NCBI GenBank assembly: GCA_030150045.1
Contig: JASLGM010000008.1
Coordinates: 51,130 to 115,129, forward strand
Origin: Taishania sp.
GTDB taxonomy: Bacteria > Bacteroidota > Bacteroidia > Flavobacteriales_D > Crocinitomicaceae
Length of the DNA stretch: 64,000 nt
Reading direction: 5' to 3'
Shown: positions 1 through 8,768 of the stretch, piece after piece
How the letters are laid out: each line of letters starts with the position of its first letter
Position numbering within the stretch: the first letter of the stretch is position 1
Position numbers and translations under genes: made by a program
The notes under the pieces: model-generated
Database searches by the model: none
Seen by the model: only the letters and a program-made list of their open reading frames with translations
What the model was told of the DNA's origin: nothing

Positions 1-1
1 A

Positions 2-1987
2 TTAGGTGAAACACACGAAGGTGGAGCTACAACTGACTGGATGGCTCAAGAGCAAGAAAGAGGTATTACAATTACTTCTGCAGCAGTTACAGTTCCTTGG
101 AAATACAACGGAGACACTTACCAAATTAACGTTATTGATACTCCTGGACACGTTGACTTTACAGTTGAGGTGAACCGTTCATTACGTGTATTAGATGGTT
201 TGGTTTTCTTGTTTTCTGCTGTTGATGGTGTTGAGCCACAATCTGAAACAAACTGGCGATTGGCAAATAACTACAACGTTCCACGTTTAGGATTTGTTAA
301 TAAAATGGACCGTCAAGGAGCTGACTTCTTGAATGTTTGTCGTCAAGTAAAAGAAATGTTAGGAAGTAATGCATTGCCATTGCAATTGCCAATCGGAGGA
401 GAAGATGATTTTAGAGGAGTGGTTGATTTAATCAACTTCCGTGGAATCGTTTGGAACGAGGCAGACAAAGGAATGACGTTTACTGAAGTTGAAATTCCTG
501 AGGATTTAGTTGAAGAAGCTACAGAAATGCGCGAACATTTGTTAGAGCAAGTTGCTGAGTTTGACGATAGACTTATGGAAAAATACTTCGAAGATGCAAA
601 TTCAATCACAGAAGTAGAAGTTTTAACAGCATTGCGTCAAGCAGTTATTGCTGGTAAAGTTGTTCCAATGATGTGTGGTTCTTCTTTCAAAAACAAAGGA
701 GTTCAAGCAATGTTGGATATGGTAATGGCTTTATTACCTTCTCCAATGGATCAAGAAGCAATTAAAGGAACAGATCCTAAAACAGGTGCTGAAATCGAGC
801 GTAAGCCATCTTATGATGAGCCATTTGCAGGTTTAGCATTTAAAATTGCAACGGATCCTTTCGTAGGACGTTTGTGTTTCGTTCGTGCTTATTCAGGTGT
901 GTTACCAGCAGGTTCATACATTTATAACCCACGTACAAACAACAAAGAGCGTATCTCTCGTATTTTCCAAATGCATGCGAACAAACAAAATCAAATTGAT
1001 GAGTTAGGAGCAGGAGATATCGGTGCGGTTGTAGGATTTAAAGATATTCGTACTGGAGACACATTGTGTGCTGAAGGACACGGAATCGTTCTTGAATCTA
1101 TGGACTTCCCAGATCCAGTAATTGGATTAGCAATTGAGCCTAAAACTCAAGCAGATGCGGATAGATTATCTGTTGGTTTAGCTAAATTGTCAGAAGAAGA
1201 TCCAACTTTCCGTGTTAAAACGGATGAGGAAACAGGACAAACAATCATCGAAGGAATGGGTGAGCTTCACCTTGATATTATCGTTGACCGTTTACGTCGT
1301 GAGTTTAAAGTTGAAGTTAATCAAGGTGCTCCACAAGTATCTTACCGTGAGAATATCACAACGCCAGTTGACCACAGAGAAGTTTACAAAAAACAATCAG
1401 GTGGACGTGGTAAATTTGCTGATATCCTAGTTAAGATTACTCCACAAGAGGATCAAGAAAAAGTTGGTTTAACATTTATCAATAGCATCAAAGGTGGTAA
1501 CATCCCTAAAGAATTCATCCCTTCTGTAGAAAAAGGTTTCAAAGAATCGATGAAAAACGGAGTTATGGCTGGATTCCCTATGGATGCATTAGTAGTAGAA
1601 TTGATCGACGGATCTTTCCACGCAGTGGATTCAGATTCATTGTCTTTCGAAATCTGTGCTAAAATGGCGTACAAAACTGCATTGAAAAAAGCAGGACCTG
1701 TATTGTTAGAGCCAATCATGAAGTTAGAAGTAGTTTGCCCTGAAGAAAACATGGGAGATATCGTAGGTGACTTGAACCGCCGTCGTGGAATGGTTAAAGG
1801 TATGGACGATAGAAATGGATCTAAAGTAGTTAAAGCTGACGTTCCATTATCTGAAATGTTTGGATACGTAACACAATTACGTACATTGTCTTCTGGACGT
1901 GCATCTTCTTCAATGGAGTTCTCTCACTACACTGAGGCACCGCGTAACGTTGCTGAAGAAGTAGTCGCTAAATCTAACGGAAAATAG
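2..1987 (+). CDS. fusA: Elongation factor G, 5'-truncated by the window edge
   Basis: Translational GTPase that drives ribosomal translocation and, with RRF, ribosome recycling. The reading frame is already open at base 2, where the switch I segment GETHEGGATTDW is readable before the first internal ATG (41), so the gene begins outside the window; 661 residues are visible. G3 (DTPGH) lies near visible residue 46 and G4 (NKMD) at 100-103; the P-loop is missing. Domains II-V follow, with the C-terminal end at a normal place. It is 20 nt upstream of rpsJ, the usual str-to-S10 junction. Confidence 0.97.
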   Translation, partial: LGETHEGGATTDWMAQEQERGITITSAAVTVPWKYNGDTYQINVIDTPGHVDFTVEVNRSLRVLDGLVFLFSAVDGVEPQSETNWRLANNYNVPRLGFVNKMDRQGADFLNVCRQVKEMLGSNALPLQLPIGGEDDFRGVVDLINFRGIVWNEADKGMTFTEVEIPEDLVEEATEMREHLLEQVAEFDDRLMEKYFEDANSITEVEVLTALRQAVIAGKVVPMMCGSSFKNKGVQAMLDMVMALLPSPMDQEAIKGTDPKTGAEIERKPSYDEPFAGLAFKIATDPFVGRLCFVRAYSGVLPAGSYIYNPRTNNKERISRIFQMHANKQNQIDELGAGDIGAVVGFKDIRTGDTLCAEGHGIVLESMDFPDPVIGLAIEPKTQADADRLSVGLAKLSEEDPTFRVKTDEETGQTIIEGMGELHLDIIVDRLRREFKVEVNQGAPQVSYRENITTPVDHREVYKKQSGGRGKFADILVKITPQEDQEKVGLTFINSIKGGNIPKEFIPSVEKGFKESMKNGVMAGFPMDALVVELIDGSFHAVDSDSLSFEICAKMAYKTALKKAGPVLLEPIMKLEVVCPEENMGDIVGDLNRRRGMVKGMDDRNGSKVVKADVPLSEMFGYVTQLRTLSSGRASSSMEFSHYTEAPRNVAEEVVAKSNGK

Positions 1988-2007
1988 AACGCTTAATTAA
2001 AACGATA

Positions 2008-2313
2008 ATGAGCCAAAAAATTAGAATCAAATTAAAATCATACGATCACAACTTAGTAGACAAGTCTGCTGAGAAAATCGTGAAAACAGTAAAGGCTACT
2101 GGTGCTGTAGTTAGCGGACCAATTCCTTTGCCAACACACAAACGTATTTACACTGTATTACGTTCTCCACACGTTAACAAAAAAGCGCGTGAGCAGTTCG
2201 AATTGTGTTCATACAAACGTCTTTTGGATATCTATTCTTCATCGTCCAAAACAGTAGATGCTTTAATGCGTCTAGAGTTGCCTAGTGGAGTTGATGTAGA
2301 AATCAAAGTTTAA
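2008..2313 (+). CDS. rpsJ: 30S ribosomal protein S10
   Basis: Protein of the 30S head, also NusE, the transcription antitermination partner of NusB/NusG in other bacteria. 101 residues, full length for the family, with the typical SQKIRIKLKSYDHN start and the conserved loop segment PLPTHKRIYTVLRSPHVNK. First gene of the S10 block, 20 nt after fusA and 18 nt before rplC; it was probably transcribed from upstream since no promoter is visible in the gap. Confidence 0.98.
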   Translation: MSQKIRIKLKSYDHNLVDKSAEKIVKTVKATGAVVSGPIPLPTHKRIYTVLRSPHVNKKAREQFELCSYKRLLDIYSSSSKTVDALMRLELPSGVDVEIKV

Positions 2314-2331
2314 TTATATAAATAAGTAGTA

Positions 2332-2946
2332 ATGCCAGGAATTATTGGTAGAAAAGTCGGAATGACTAGCATTTACAGTGCCGAGGGCAAAGCAATGCCA
2401 TGCACAGTTATTGAAGCTGGTCCTTGTGTAGTAACGCAAGTTAAAACACAAGACAGAGATGGTTACGATGCCATTCAATTAGGATTTGGTGCTCGCAAAG
2501 AGAAAAACACACCAAATGCATTGAAAGGTCACTTTAAAAAAGCAAACACGGAGCCTAAAGCGAAGTTAGCTGAATTTAAAGGTTTCGAAAATCTCTCTTT
2601 AGGAGATACAGTATTAGTTGATATGTTTGACGAAGGAGAATTCGTTGATATCATCGGTACTTCTAAAGGAAAAGGTTTCCAAGGGGTTGTAAAACGCCAC
2701 GGATTCGGTGGAGTTGGACAATCAACTCACGGTCAGCACAACAGATTAAGAGCTCCAGGTTCTATTGGTGCCGCTTCTTATCCTGCAAAAGTATTCAAAG
2801 GAATGCGCATGGCAGGTCAGATGGGTAACAAAACAGTTACTATGGAAAACTTACAAGTGTTGAAAGTACTTGCTGACAAAAATTTAATCGTAGTGAAAGG
2901 TTCAATTCCTGGAGCAAAAGGTTCAACCGTAACAATTATTAAGTAA
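2332..2946 (+). CDS. rplC: 50S ribosomal protein L3
   Basis: Early-assembly 50S protein that reaches the peptidyl transferase centre. 204 residues starting MPGIIGRKVGMT; the central loop that enters the rRNA core is seen as KRHGFGGVGQSTHGQHN. The stop codon overlaps the rplD start by one base (TAATG), which suggests translational coupling. Confidence 0.98.
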   Translation: MPGIIGRKVGMTSIYSAEGKAMPCTVIEAGPCVVTQVKTQDRDGYDAIQLGFGARKEKNTPNALKGHFKKANTEPKAKLAEFKGFENLSLGDTVLVDMFDEGEFVDIIGTSKGKGFQGVVKRHGFGGVGQSTHGQHNRLRAPGSIGAASYPAKVFKGMRMAGQMGNKTVTMENLQVLKVLADKNLIVVKGSIPGAKGSTVTIIK

Positions 2947-3575
2947 TGGAAGTTAAAGTATTTGATGTAAACGGAAAGGCTACTTCTAAAACGGTTAGTT
3001 TATCTGATGCTGTTTTTGGAATCGAGCCAAACAATCACGCGATTTATTTGGATGTTAAACAACATTTAGCAAATCGTCGTCAAGGTACGCACAAGGCAAA
3101 AGAAAGAGCAGAAATCGCAGGTTCTACTAAAAAGTTGAAAAAACAAAAGGGAACAGGTGGCGCTCGTGCTGGTAGTGCTAAATCTGGTACAAGAGTTGGT
3201 GGAGGACGTATTTTCGGACCAAGACCAAGAAATTACCACTTCAAATTGAATGTTAAGCTTAAAAGATTGGCTCGTAAGAGTGCATTCGCTTACAAAGCTC
3301 AACAAGATGCAATCGTTGTTTTGGAAGATTTGAACTTTGAAAAAGCAAACACTAAATCATTTATCAACTTGGTGAATGCTTTAGAAGTATCTAACATGAA
3401 AACATTGTTAATCTTAGGAGCTGAGAACTCAAACGTATATTTGTCTTCTCGTAACCTTGGAAATGTTAAAGTTGTTACTGCTGATTCATTCAATACTTAC
3501 GATGTTTTGAATGCGAAAAAAGTAGTTTTGACTACAAGTTCAATTGAAGTAATCGAAAATATTCTAAATAATTAA
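2946..3575 (+). CDS. rplD: 50S ribosomal protein L4
   Basis: 50S protein whose extended loop lines the peptide exit tunnel. 209 residues; the basic loop is at about residues 40-100 (HKAKERAEIAGSTKKLKKQK, then GTGGARAGS). Starts on the last base of the rplC stop. In E. coli L4 represses its own operon; no leader that would support this is visible here, as the operon entrance lies upstream. Confidence 0.97.
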   Translation: MEVKVFDVNGKATSKTVSLSDAVFGIEPNNHAIYLDVKQHLANRRQGTHKAKERAEIAGSTKKLKKQKGTGGARAGSAKSGTRVGGGRIFGPRPRNYHFKLNVKLKRLARKSAFAYKAQQDAIVVLEDLNFEKANTKSFINLVNALEVSNMKTLLILGAENSNVYLSSRNLGNVKVVTADSFNTYDVLNAKKVVLTTSSIEVIENILNN

Positions 3576-3582
3576 TATTAGA

Positions 3583-3879
3583 ATGAAGACAATTATTAAG
3601 AAGCCAATCATTACAGAAAAGGCAACAGGAGCAAGTGAGAAATTTAATCGTTTCGCTTTTGTTGTTGATCGTGAGGCTAACAAACTTGAGATTAAAGGAG
3701 CTGTCGAGAAATTGTACGGTGTTCAGGTAACTGAAGTACGCACAATGAATTATGGCGGTGGAAAATCCTCTGTTAAATATACTAACAAAGGTATCGTTGA
3801 GCAACGCAGCAAACAATGGAAAAAAGCCATCGTTACTGTAGCAGCTGGAGAAACGATTGATTTATTTAATAATTTTTAA
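3583..3879 (+). CDS. rplW: 50S ribosomal protein L23
   Basis: Protein at the tunnel exit and docking point for trigger factor and SRP. 98 residues with the family start IIKKPIITEKAT and the basic loop MNYGGGKSSVKYTNKG. Seven bases after rplD, 13 bases before rplB, in the standard order. Confidence 0.97.
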   Translation: MKTIIKKPIITEKATGASEKFNRFAFVVDREANKLEIKGAVEKLYGVQVTEVRTMNYGGGKSSVKYTNKGIVEQRSKQWKKAIVTVAAGETIDLFNNF

Positions 3880-3892
3880 GTATTAAATTAAG

Positions 3893-4717
3893 ATGAGTCT
3901 TAAAAAATTTAAGCCTACAACTCCAGGGCAGAGACATAAAATCATCAGTGATTACTCTGAGATTACCACTAACAAGCCAGAAAAAAGCTTAGTTAAAGGG
4001 ATTTCTAAATCAGGTGGTCGTAACAATGACGGTAGAATGACAATCCGCTACGTAGGTGGTGGACACAAACAAAAATACCGTTTGATTGATTTTAAAAGAA
4101 ACAAACATGGTGTTCCAGCGACAGTTAAATCTATCGAGTACGATCCAAATCGTACGGCACACATCGCTTTGTTGTACTACGTTGATGGTGAGAAAGCATA
4201 TATCTTAGCACCAGAAGGACTAAAAGTGGGAGACACTGTAGTTGCTGGAGCAGGAGCTGCACCAAACGTAGGAAATGCACTTTTCTTAAGTGATATTCCA
4301 TTAGGAACTGTTATCCACAACATCGAATTGAAGCCAGGAAGAGGTGGAGCGATTGCTCGTGGTGCAGGTACTTTTGCGCAATTAAATGCACGTGATGGTC
4401 GTTATGCAATTGTTAAATTACCTTCAGGGGAAACTCGAATGATTTTGACAACTTGTATCGCAACTATCGGTTCTGTTTCGAATGCTGAACATAACTTAAC
4501 AGTTTCTGGTAAAGCGGGTAGAAGCCGTTGGTTAGGACGTCGTCCTAGAGTACGTGGTGTTGTAATGAACCCGGTTGACCACCCTATGGGAGGTGGTGAA
4601 GGACGTAGTTCAGGAGGACACCCTCGTTCTAGAAACGGTATGCCTTCTAAAGGGTACAAAACTCGTTCTAAGAAGAAATATTCCAATAAGTTCATCATCG
4701 AAAGAAGAAAAAAATAA
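3893..4717 (+). CDS. rplB: 50S ribosomal protein L2
   Basis: 50S protein needed for subunit association and peptidyl transferase activity. 274 residues; conserved segments GGRNNDGRMTIRYVGGGHK near the N terminus and the C-terminal RGVVMNPVDHPMGGGEG, which carries the functionally important histidine. Ends with a strongly basic tail. Confidence 0.98.
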   Translation: MSLKKFKPTTPGQRHKIISDYSEITTNKPEKSLVKGISKSGGRNNDGRMTIRYVGGGHKQKYRLIDFKRNKHGVPATVKSIEYDPNRTAHIALLYYVDGEKAYILAPEGLKVGDTVVAGAGAAPNVGNALFLSDIPLGTVIHNIELKPGRGGAIARGAGTFAQLNARDGRYAIVKLPSGETRMILTTCIATIGSVSNAEHNLTVSGKAGRSRWLGRRPRVRGVVMNPVDHPMGGGEGRSSGGHPRSRNGMPSKGYKTRSKKKYSNKFIIERRKK

Positions 4718-4724
4718 TTAGCGT

Positions 4725-5003
4725 ATGAGTCGTTCGTTAAAAAAGCCACCTTTTGTTCATTATAAACTAATGAAAAGAGTGGATGATGCACATGCATCTA
4801 CGAAAAAGGATGTGATCAAAACTTGGTCTAGAGCGAGTACAATTACTCCAGACTTCGTTGGATTGACATTCGCAGTTCACAATGGAAATAAATTTATTCC
4901 CGTTTTCGTTACAGAGAACATGGTAGGTCACAAATTAGGTGAATTTGCCCCAACTCGTAACTTCCGTGGACACGGTGGGAATAAAAAGGATAAGAAAAGA
5001 TAG
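4725..5003 (+). CDS. rpsS: 30S ribosomal protein S19
   Basis: 30S head protein that forms a complex with S13 near the A site. 92 residues: MSRSLKKPPFVHYKL at the start and the conserved VGHKLGEFAPTRNFRGHGG in the second half. Seven bases after rplB. Confidence 0.98.
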   Translation: MSRSLKKPPFVHYKLMKRVDDAHASTKKDVIKTWSRASTITPDFVGLTFAVHNGNKFIPVFVTENMVGHKLGEFAPTRNFRGHGGNKKDKKR

Positions 5004-5022
5004 TATATAATTCAGCAAAATT

Positions 5023-5418
5023 ATGGGTGCTAGAAAAAAATTAAGAGCAGAACAATTAAAGGCTGAGAAGTCTCAAACGGCAATTGCTCGTTTGAACGAC
5101 TCTCCGATTGCTCCTAGAAAGATGAGGCTGGTTGCTGATCTAGTTCGTGGTGTTGAGGTGAATAAAGCCCTCAATATCTTGCAACACAATCCTAAGGCAG
5201 CGTCTACTAGTTTGTACAAATTATTGCGTTCTGCAATTGCAAACTGGGAACAGAAAAATTCTGACAAAAGCATTGAAAACGAAACTTTAGTCGTTCGTAC
5301 GATCGAAGTTGGTGGTGGTGCTATGTTGAAAAGAATTCAAGCTGCTCCTCAAGGACGTGCACATAGAATTAGAAAAAGATCTAACCACGTTACCATTATC
5401 GTTGATGGTGTTAAATAA
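5023..5418 (+). CDS. rplV: 50S ribosomal protein L22
   Basis: Tunnel-wall protein of the 50S subunit; its beta hairpin is a known site of macrolide resistance changes. 131 residues, with an N-terminal extension of about 25 residues before the conserved SPIAPRKMRLVADLVRG. The hairpin tip is seen near AMLKRIQAAPQGRAHRIRK. Confidence 0.97.
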   Translation: MGARKKLRAEQLKAEKSQTAIARLNDSPIAPRKMRLVADLVRGVEVNKALNILQHNPKAASTSLYKLLRSAIANWEQKNSDKSIENETLVVRTIEVGGGAMLKRIQAAPQGRAHRIRKRSNHVTIIVDGVK

Positions 5419-5426
5419 GTAAGAGA

Positions 5427-6149
5427 ATGGGACAAAAAACAAATCCAATTGGAAATAGATTAGGTTTCATCCATGGATGGGAATCTAACTGGTACGGTGG
5501 AGATAACTACAAAGATAAATTAGTAGAGGACGACAAAATCCGTAAATATCTTCATGCTCGTTTGTCTAGAGCTTCTATCGCTAAGATTATTATCGAGCGT
5601 ACATTGAAGCTTGTTACTGTTACTATTAACACAGCTCGTCCAGGAGTTATCATCGGTAAAGGTGGACAAGAGGTTGATAAACTGAAAGAAGAGTTAAAAA
5701 AATTGACTAAAAAGGAGATTCAAATCAATATCTTCGAGGTTAAACGTCCAGAATTGGATGCTCGTTTGGTAGCTGATGGAATCGCTCGTCAATTGGAAGC
5801 ACGTATCTCTTTCAGAAGAGCAATTAAAATGGCTATTGCTAATACGATGCGCATGGGAGCTGAAGGAATCAAAGTTAAGATTTCTGGACGTTTGAATGGA
5901 GCAGAGATGGCAAGATCAGAGATGTATAAAGATGGACGTACTCCGTTACATACGTTCAGAGCAGACATCGATTATGCTTTATCAGAAGCTCACACTACTT
6001 ATGGTAGATTGGGGATCAAAGTGTGGATCTGCAAGGGTGAAGTTTATGGTAAACGCGATTTGTCGCCGAATGTAGGTATGAGCCAAGGTTCTAATAAAGG
6101 ATCTGGATCAGGAAGAAAGCCCGCAGGTGCTAAAAGAAGAAAAAAGTAA
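5427..6149 (+). CDS. rpsC: 30S ribosomal protein S3
   Basis: mRNA-entry-site protein of the 30S subunit. 240 residues beginning MGQKTNPIGNRLGF. A type II KH domain carries the GxxG loop in PGVIIGKGGQEVDKL (about residues 72-86). The basic C-terminal tail SGSGRKPAGAKRRKK is typical of the phylum. Confidence 0.98.
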   Translation: MGQKTNPIGNRLGFIHGWESNWYGGDNYKDKLVEDDKIRKYLHARLSRASIAKIIIERTLKLVTVTINTARPGVIIGKGGQEVDKLKEELKKLTKKEIQINIFEVKRPELDARLVADGIARQLEARISFRRAIKMAIANTMRMGAEGIKVKISGRLNGAEMARSEMYKDGRTPLHTFRADIDYALSEAHTTYGRLGIKVWICKGEVYGKRDLSPNVGMSQGSNKGSGSGRKPAGAKRRKK

Positions 6150-6172
6150 TTAGGACAGTAAAATTTTAAAAA

Positions 6173-6601
6173 ATGTTACAGCCAAAAAGAACCAAATTTA
6201 GAAAAGCACAAAAGGGAAGAAGCACGGGTATAGCTCATCGCGGTAGTACAGTTGCATTCGGATCATTTGCGCTTAAATCTTTGGAGCCAGGATGGATTAC
6301 TTCACGCCAAATTGAGGCTTCTCGTATCGCAGTTACGCGTTACATGAAACGTGAAGGAAAAGTATGGATCCGTATTTTCCCTGACAAACCAGTTACTTCT
6401 AAGCCAGCTGAAGTACGTATGGGTAAAGGTAAAGGAGCACCTAGTCACTGGGTAGCTGTTATCAAACCAGGACGTATCTTGTTCGAGGCAGATGGAGTAC
6501 CTTATGAAACTGCTAAAGAAGCAATGCGCTTGGCAGCTCAAAAATTACCGGTTAAATGTAAATTCATAGTTCGTAATGACTATGTTATACCAGGAAAATA
6601 G
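6173..6601 (+). CDS. rplP: 50S ribosomal protein L16
   Basis: 50S protein near the A-site tRNA elbow. 142 residues with MLQPKRTKFRKAQKGR at the start and the conserved MGKGKGAPSHWVAV in the middle. Follows rpsC after 23 bases and precedes rpmC by 6. Confidence 0.98.
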   Translation: MLQPKRTKFRKAQKGRSTGIAHRGSTVAFGSFALKSLEPGWITSRQIEASRIAVTRYMKREGKVWIRIFPDKPVTSKPAEVRMGKGKGAPSHWVAVIKPGRILFEADGVPYETAKEAMRLAAQKLPVKCKFIVRNDYVIPGK

Positions 6602-6607
6602 TAGATT

Positions 6608-6799
6608 ATGAAGCAGCAAGAAATCATCAAATTATCTGTTGAGGAACTAGCTAGTCGTATTCAAGAATTGAAAGGTTCTTTGGAGAAACTTGAGTTAACA
6701 CATCAAGTTTCTCCTTTGGAGAACCCTTTGCAAATTCGTGCAATGAGAAAGACTATCGCTAGATTGTGTACAGAGTTAACTAAACGTGCTCAAGCTTAA
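6608..6799 (+). CDS. rpmC: 50S ribosomal protein L29
   Basis: Small two-helix protein at the tunnel exit. 63 residues; the conserved end NPLQIRAMRKTIARLCTEL is clear. The N-terminal part is variable, as usual in this family. Confidence 0.96.
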   Translation: MKQQEIIKLSVEELASRIQELKGSLEKLELTHQVSPLENPLQIRAMRKTIARLCTELTKRAQA

Positions 6800-6825
6800 T
6801 AGCTTGATATAAAATTAGCTTACTA

Positions 6826-7083
6826 ATGGAAAAGCGCAATTTAAGAAAAGAACGAATCGGTGTTGTTACGAGTGATAAAATGGATAAATCAATCGTAGTT
6901 TCTGTAGAAAGAAAAGTAAAACATCCGAAATATGGTAAATTCATCAAAAAAACTACTAAATTTGTAGCCCATGATGAAAAAAATGACTGTAACGAAGGCG
7001 ATACAGTTAGAATCATGGAAACACGTCCTTTGTCAAAAACAAAGAACTGGAGATTAGTAGAAATAGTTGAAAGAGCTAAATAA
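6826..7083 (+). CDS. rpsQ: 30S ribosomal protein S17
   Basis: Primary-binding 30S protein with an OB fold. 85 residues: RKERIGVVTSDKMDKSIVV at the start, the conserved VKHPKYGKFIKKTTKF, then GDTVRIMETRPLSKTKNWRL. Standard position between rpmC and rplN. Confidence 0.98.
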   Translation: MEKRNLRKERIGVVTSDKMDKSIVVSVERKVKHPKYGKFIKKTTKFVAHDEKNDCNEGDTVRIMETRPLSKTKNWRLVEIVERAK

Positions 7084-7098
7084 TATTATTTTTTAGTA

Positions 7099-7467
7099 AT
7101 GATACAAAGTGAATCAAGACTTACAGTAGCGGATAACTCCGGAGCGAAAGAAGTATTGTGCATCCGCGTTTTAGGAGGTACAAGACGTCGTTACGCTTCA
7201 ATTGGAGATAAAATCGTAGTTGCTGTTAAGAGTGCAATGCCCTCTGGAGCTGTAAAAAAGGGTACAGTTGCCAAGGCGGTTATCGTAAGAACAAAAAAAG
7301 AAATCCGTAGAGCGGATGGTTCTTACATCAGATTCGATGATAACGCTTGCGTTATATTGAATGCTGCGGGAGACATGAGAGGAACCCGTATTTTCGGCCC
7401 AGTTGCTCGCGAATTGCGTGAAAAGGACTATATGAAAATTGTGTCACTAGCTCCTGAGGTGCTATAA
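7099..7467 (+). CDS. rplN: 50S ribosomal protein L14
   Basis: 50S interface protein; also the docking site of the silencing factor RsfS. 122 residues, the canonical length: MIQSESRLTVADNSGAKE, then VIVRTKKEIRRADGSYIRFD and FGPVARELREK. First gene of the spc-type block. Confidence 0.99.
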   Translation: MIQSESRLTVADNSGAKEVLCIRVLGGTRRRYASIGDKIVVAVKSAMPSGAVKKGTVAKAVIVRTKKEIRRADGSYIRFDDNACVILNAAGDMRGTRIFGPVARELREKDYMKIVSLAPEVL

Positions 7468-7478
7468 TCGAAATTATT

Positions 7479-7796
7479 ATGCAACAGAAGTTACATATCA
7501 AAGTAGGTGATACCGTTAAAGTAATTAGTGGTAATTCACGCGATGCAGAAGGAAAAATCCTTTCAATCGACAGAAAAAACAGCCGTGCAATCGTTGAAGG
7601 CGTAAATATGGTGAAAAAACACACCAAGCCGAGTGCGCAAAACCCTCAAGGTGGAATTGTAGAAAAAGAAGCTGGTCTTCACATTTCTAACCTTATGCTT
7701 GTTGTTAATGGAACAGCTACGAAAGTAGGACGTAAAGTTAACAAGGAAGGAAAATTAGTTCGTTATTCTAAAAAATCAGGAGAAGAGATTAAATAA
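7479..7796 (+). CDS. rplX: 50S ribosomal protein L24
   Basis: Assembly-initiating 50S protein near the tunnel exit. 105 residues with a KOW motif (VGDTVKVISGNSRDAEGKI, about residues 9-27). Its stop overlaps the rplE start (TAATG), so the two are probably translationally coupled. Confidence 0.97.
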   Translation: MQQKLHIKVGDTVKVISGNSRDAEGKILSIDRKNSRAIVEGVNMVKKHTKPSAQNPQGGIVEKEAGLHISNLMLVVNGTATKVGRKVNKEGKLVRYSKKSGEEIK

Positions 7797-8347
7797 TGAG
7801 TTATTCACCAAGACTTAAGGAAAAGTACAATACAGAAATTATTTCTGAATTGACTGAAAAGTTCGGATACAGTAGCAAAATGCGTGTACCGAAACTTACA
7901 AAAATCGTTTTAAGCCAGGGATTGGGTGACGCCGTTGCAGATAAGAAAATTATCGATGCAGCAGTTGAAGATTTATCTCGTATCGCTGGTCAGAAAGCAG
8001 TTTCGACGATTTCCAAAAAAGACATCTCTAACTTTAAATTGAGAAAAGGGATGCCAATCGGAACTAAAGTTACGTTAAGAGGAGACAACATGTACGATTT
8101 CTTAGATCGTTTCATTGCTGTAGCTTTACCACGTACTCGTGATTTCCGTGGAGTTAATGCTAAAGGTTTTGACGGACGTGGAAACTTTAACTGTGGAGTT
8201 AAAGAACACATCATCTTCCCTGAAATTGACATTGACAAAGTAAACCGTATCTTAGGAATGGATATTACTTTCGTTACAACTGCTCAAACAGATGAAGAAG
8301 GTCAAGCTTTGTTAAACGCGTTTGGTTTCCCATTCATTAAAAAGTAA
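7796..8347 (+). CDS. rplE: 50S ribosomal protein L5
   Basis: Binds 5S rRNA in the central protuberance. 183 residues; the family signature is in MRVPKLTKIVLSQGLGDAV (near residues 28-46), and LRGDNMYDFLDRF and FRGVNAKGFDGRGNF follow. Three bases separate its stop from rpsN. Confidence 0.98.
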   Translation: MSYSPRLKEKYNTEIISELTEKFGYSSKMRVPKLTKIVLSQGLGDAVADKKIIDAAVEDLSRIAGQKAVSTISKKDISNFKLRKGMPIGTKVTLRGDNMYDFLDRFIAVALPRTRDFRGVNAKGFDGRGNFNCGVKEHIIFPEIDIDKVNRILGMDITFVTTAQTDEEGQALLNAFGFPFIKK

Positions 8348-8350
8348 GAA

Positions 8351-8665
8351 ATGGCTAAAGAATCAATGAAAGCTCGCGAGCGTAAAAGAGAAAAACTTTA
8401 CAATCGTTACGCTAAAAAAAGAGAAGAATTAACAACTGTATTAAAATCTACAGATAGTTCAGAAGAGGTTGTCGATTTGAAATGGGATGCTATGATGGCA
8501 TTGCAAAAATTACCGAAAAACTCTGCGAAAAACCGTATGCATAATCGTTGTGGTTTAACTGGACGTCCTAGAGGATATATGCGTCAATTTGGAATTTCAC
8601 GTGTTACTTTCCGTGAGATGGCATTGGCTGGAAAAATCCCGGGTGTTAAAAAAGCTAGCTGGTAA
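8351..8665 (+). CDS. rpsN: 30S ribosomal protein S14, zinc-free form
   Basis: 30S head protein. 104 residues, ending in the signature NRCGLTGRPRGYMRQFGISR and IPGVKKASW. Only one cysteine is present, so this is the zinc-independent (C-minus) type. It is longer than the roughly 89-residue form I expect in many Bacteroidota; the extra residues lie at about 27-50 (SDSSEEVVDLKWDAMM region). Last gene before a 103-nt gap that holds a new promoter and leader. Confidence 0.96.
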   Translation: MAKESMKARERKREKLYNRYAKKREELTTVLKSTDSSEEVVDLKWDAMMALQKLPKNSAKNRMHNRCGLTGRPRGYMRQFGISRVTFREMALAGKIPGVKKASW

Positions 8666-8676
8666 TATAATTTTAT

Positions 8677-8684
8677 TATATTTG
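8677..8684 (+). promoter_or_regulatory. -7 promoter element upstream of rpsH
   Basis: TATATTTG fits the Bacteroidota -7 consensus TAnnTTTG. No clear -33 TTG is visible at the right distance. It lies in the longest gap of the spc block, so rpsH and downstream genes may have their own transcript. Confidence 0.55.
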
Positions 8685-8709
8685 CAGCACTAGTTTTGTA
8701 TTATTAACT

Positions 8710-8755
8710 GGTTAAAGGTTCGGTGTGCCCTAAAGGCACACCGAAAACCGTAACC
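8710..8755 (+). ncRNA. Structured leader candidate before rpsH
   Basis: A long imperfect helix. The apical stem is CGGTGTGCC (8721-8729) with GGCACACCG (8735-8743) around a CTAAA loop. Below it GGTT (8717-8720) pairs with AACC (8746-8749) past an AA bulge, and GGTT (8710-8713) pairs with AACC (8752-8755) across an AAA/GT internal loop, giving 17 pairs. It lies between the putative rpsH promoter and the rpsH start and has no adjoining T run, so it looks like a regulatory leader rather than a terminator. S8 is a known autoregulator in other phyla; its action here is inference. Confidence 0.6.
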
Positions 8756-8768
8756 TAATTTTTTATAT

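Noticed and set aside
4402..4797. 131-codon minus-strand frame over rplB and rpsS
   Set aside because: Shadow of two conserved ribosomal genes; no family features.
8666..8768. tRNA in the rpsN-rpsH gap
   Set aside because: Only one long helix is present; no cloverleaf, no T-loop or anticodon arm.
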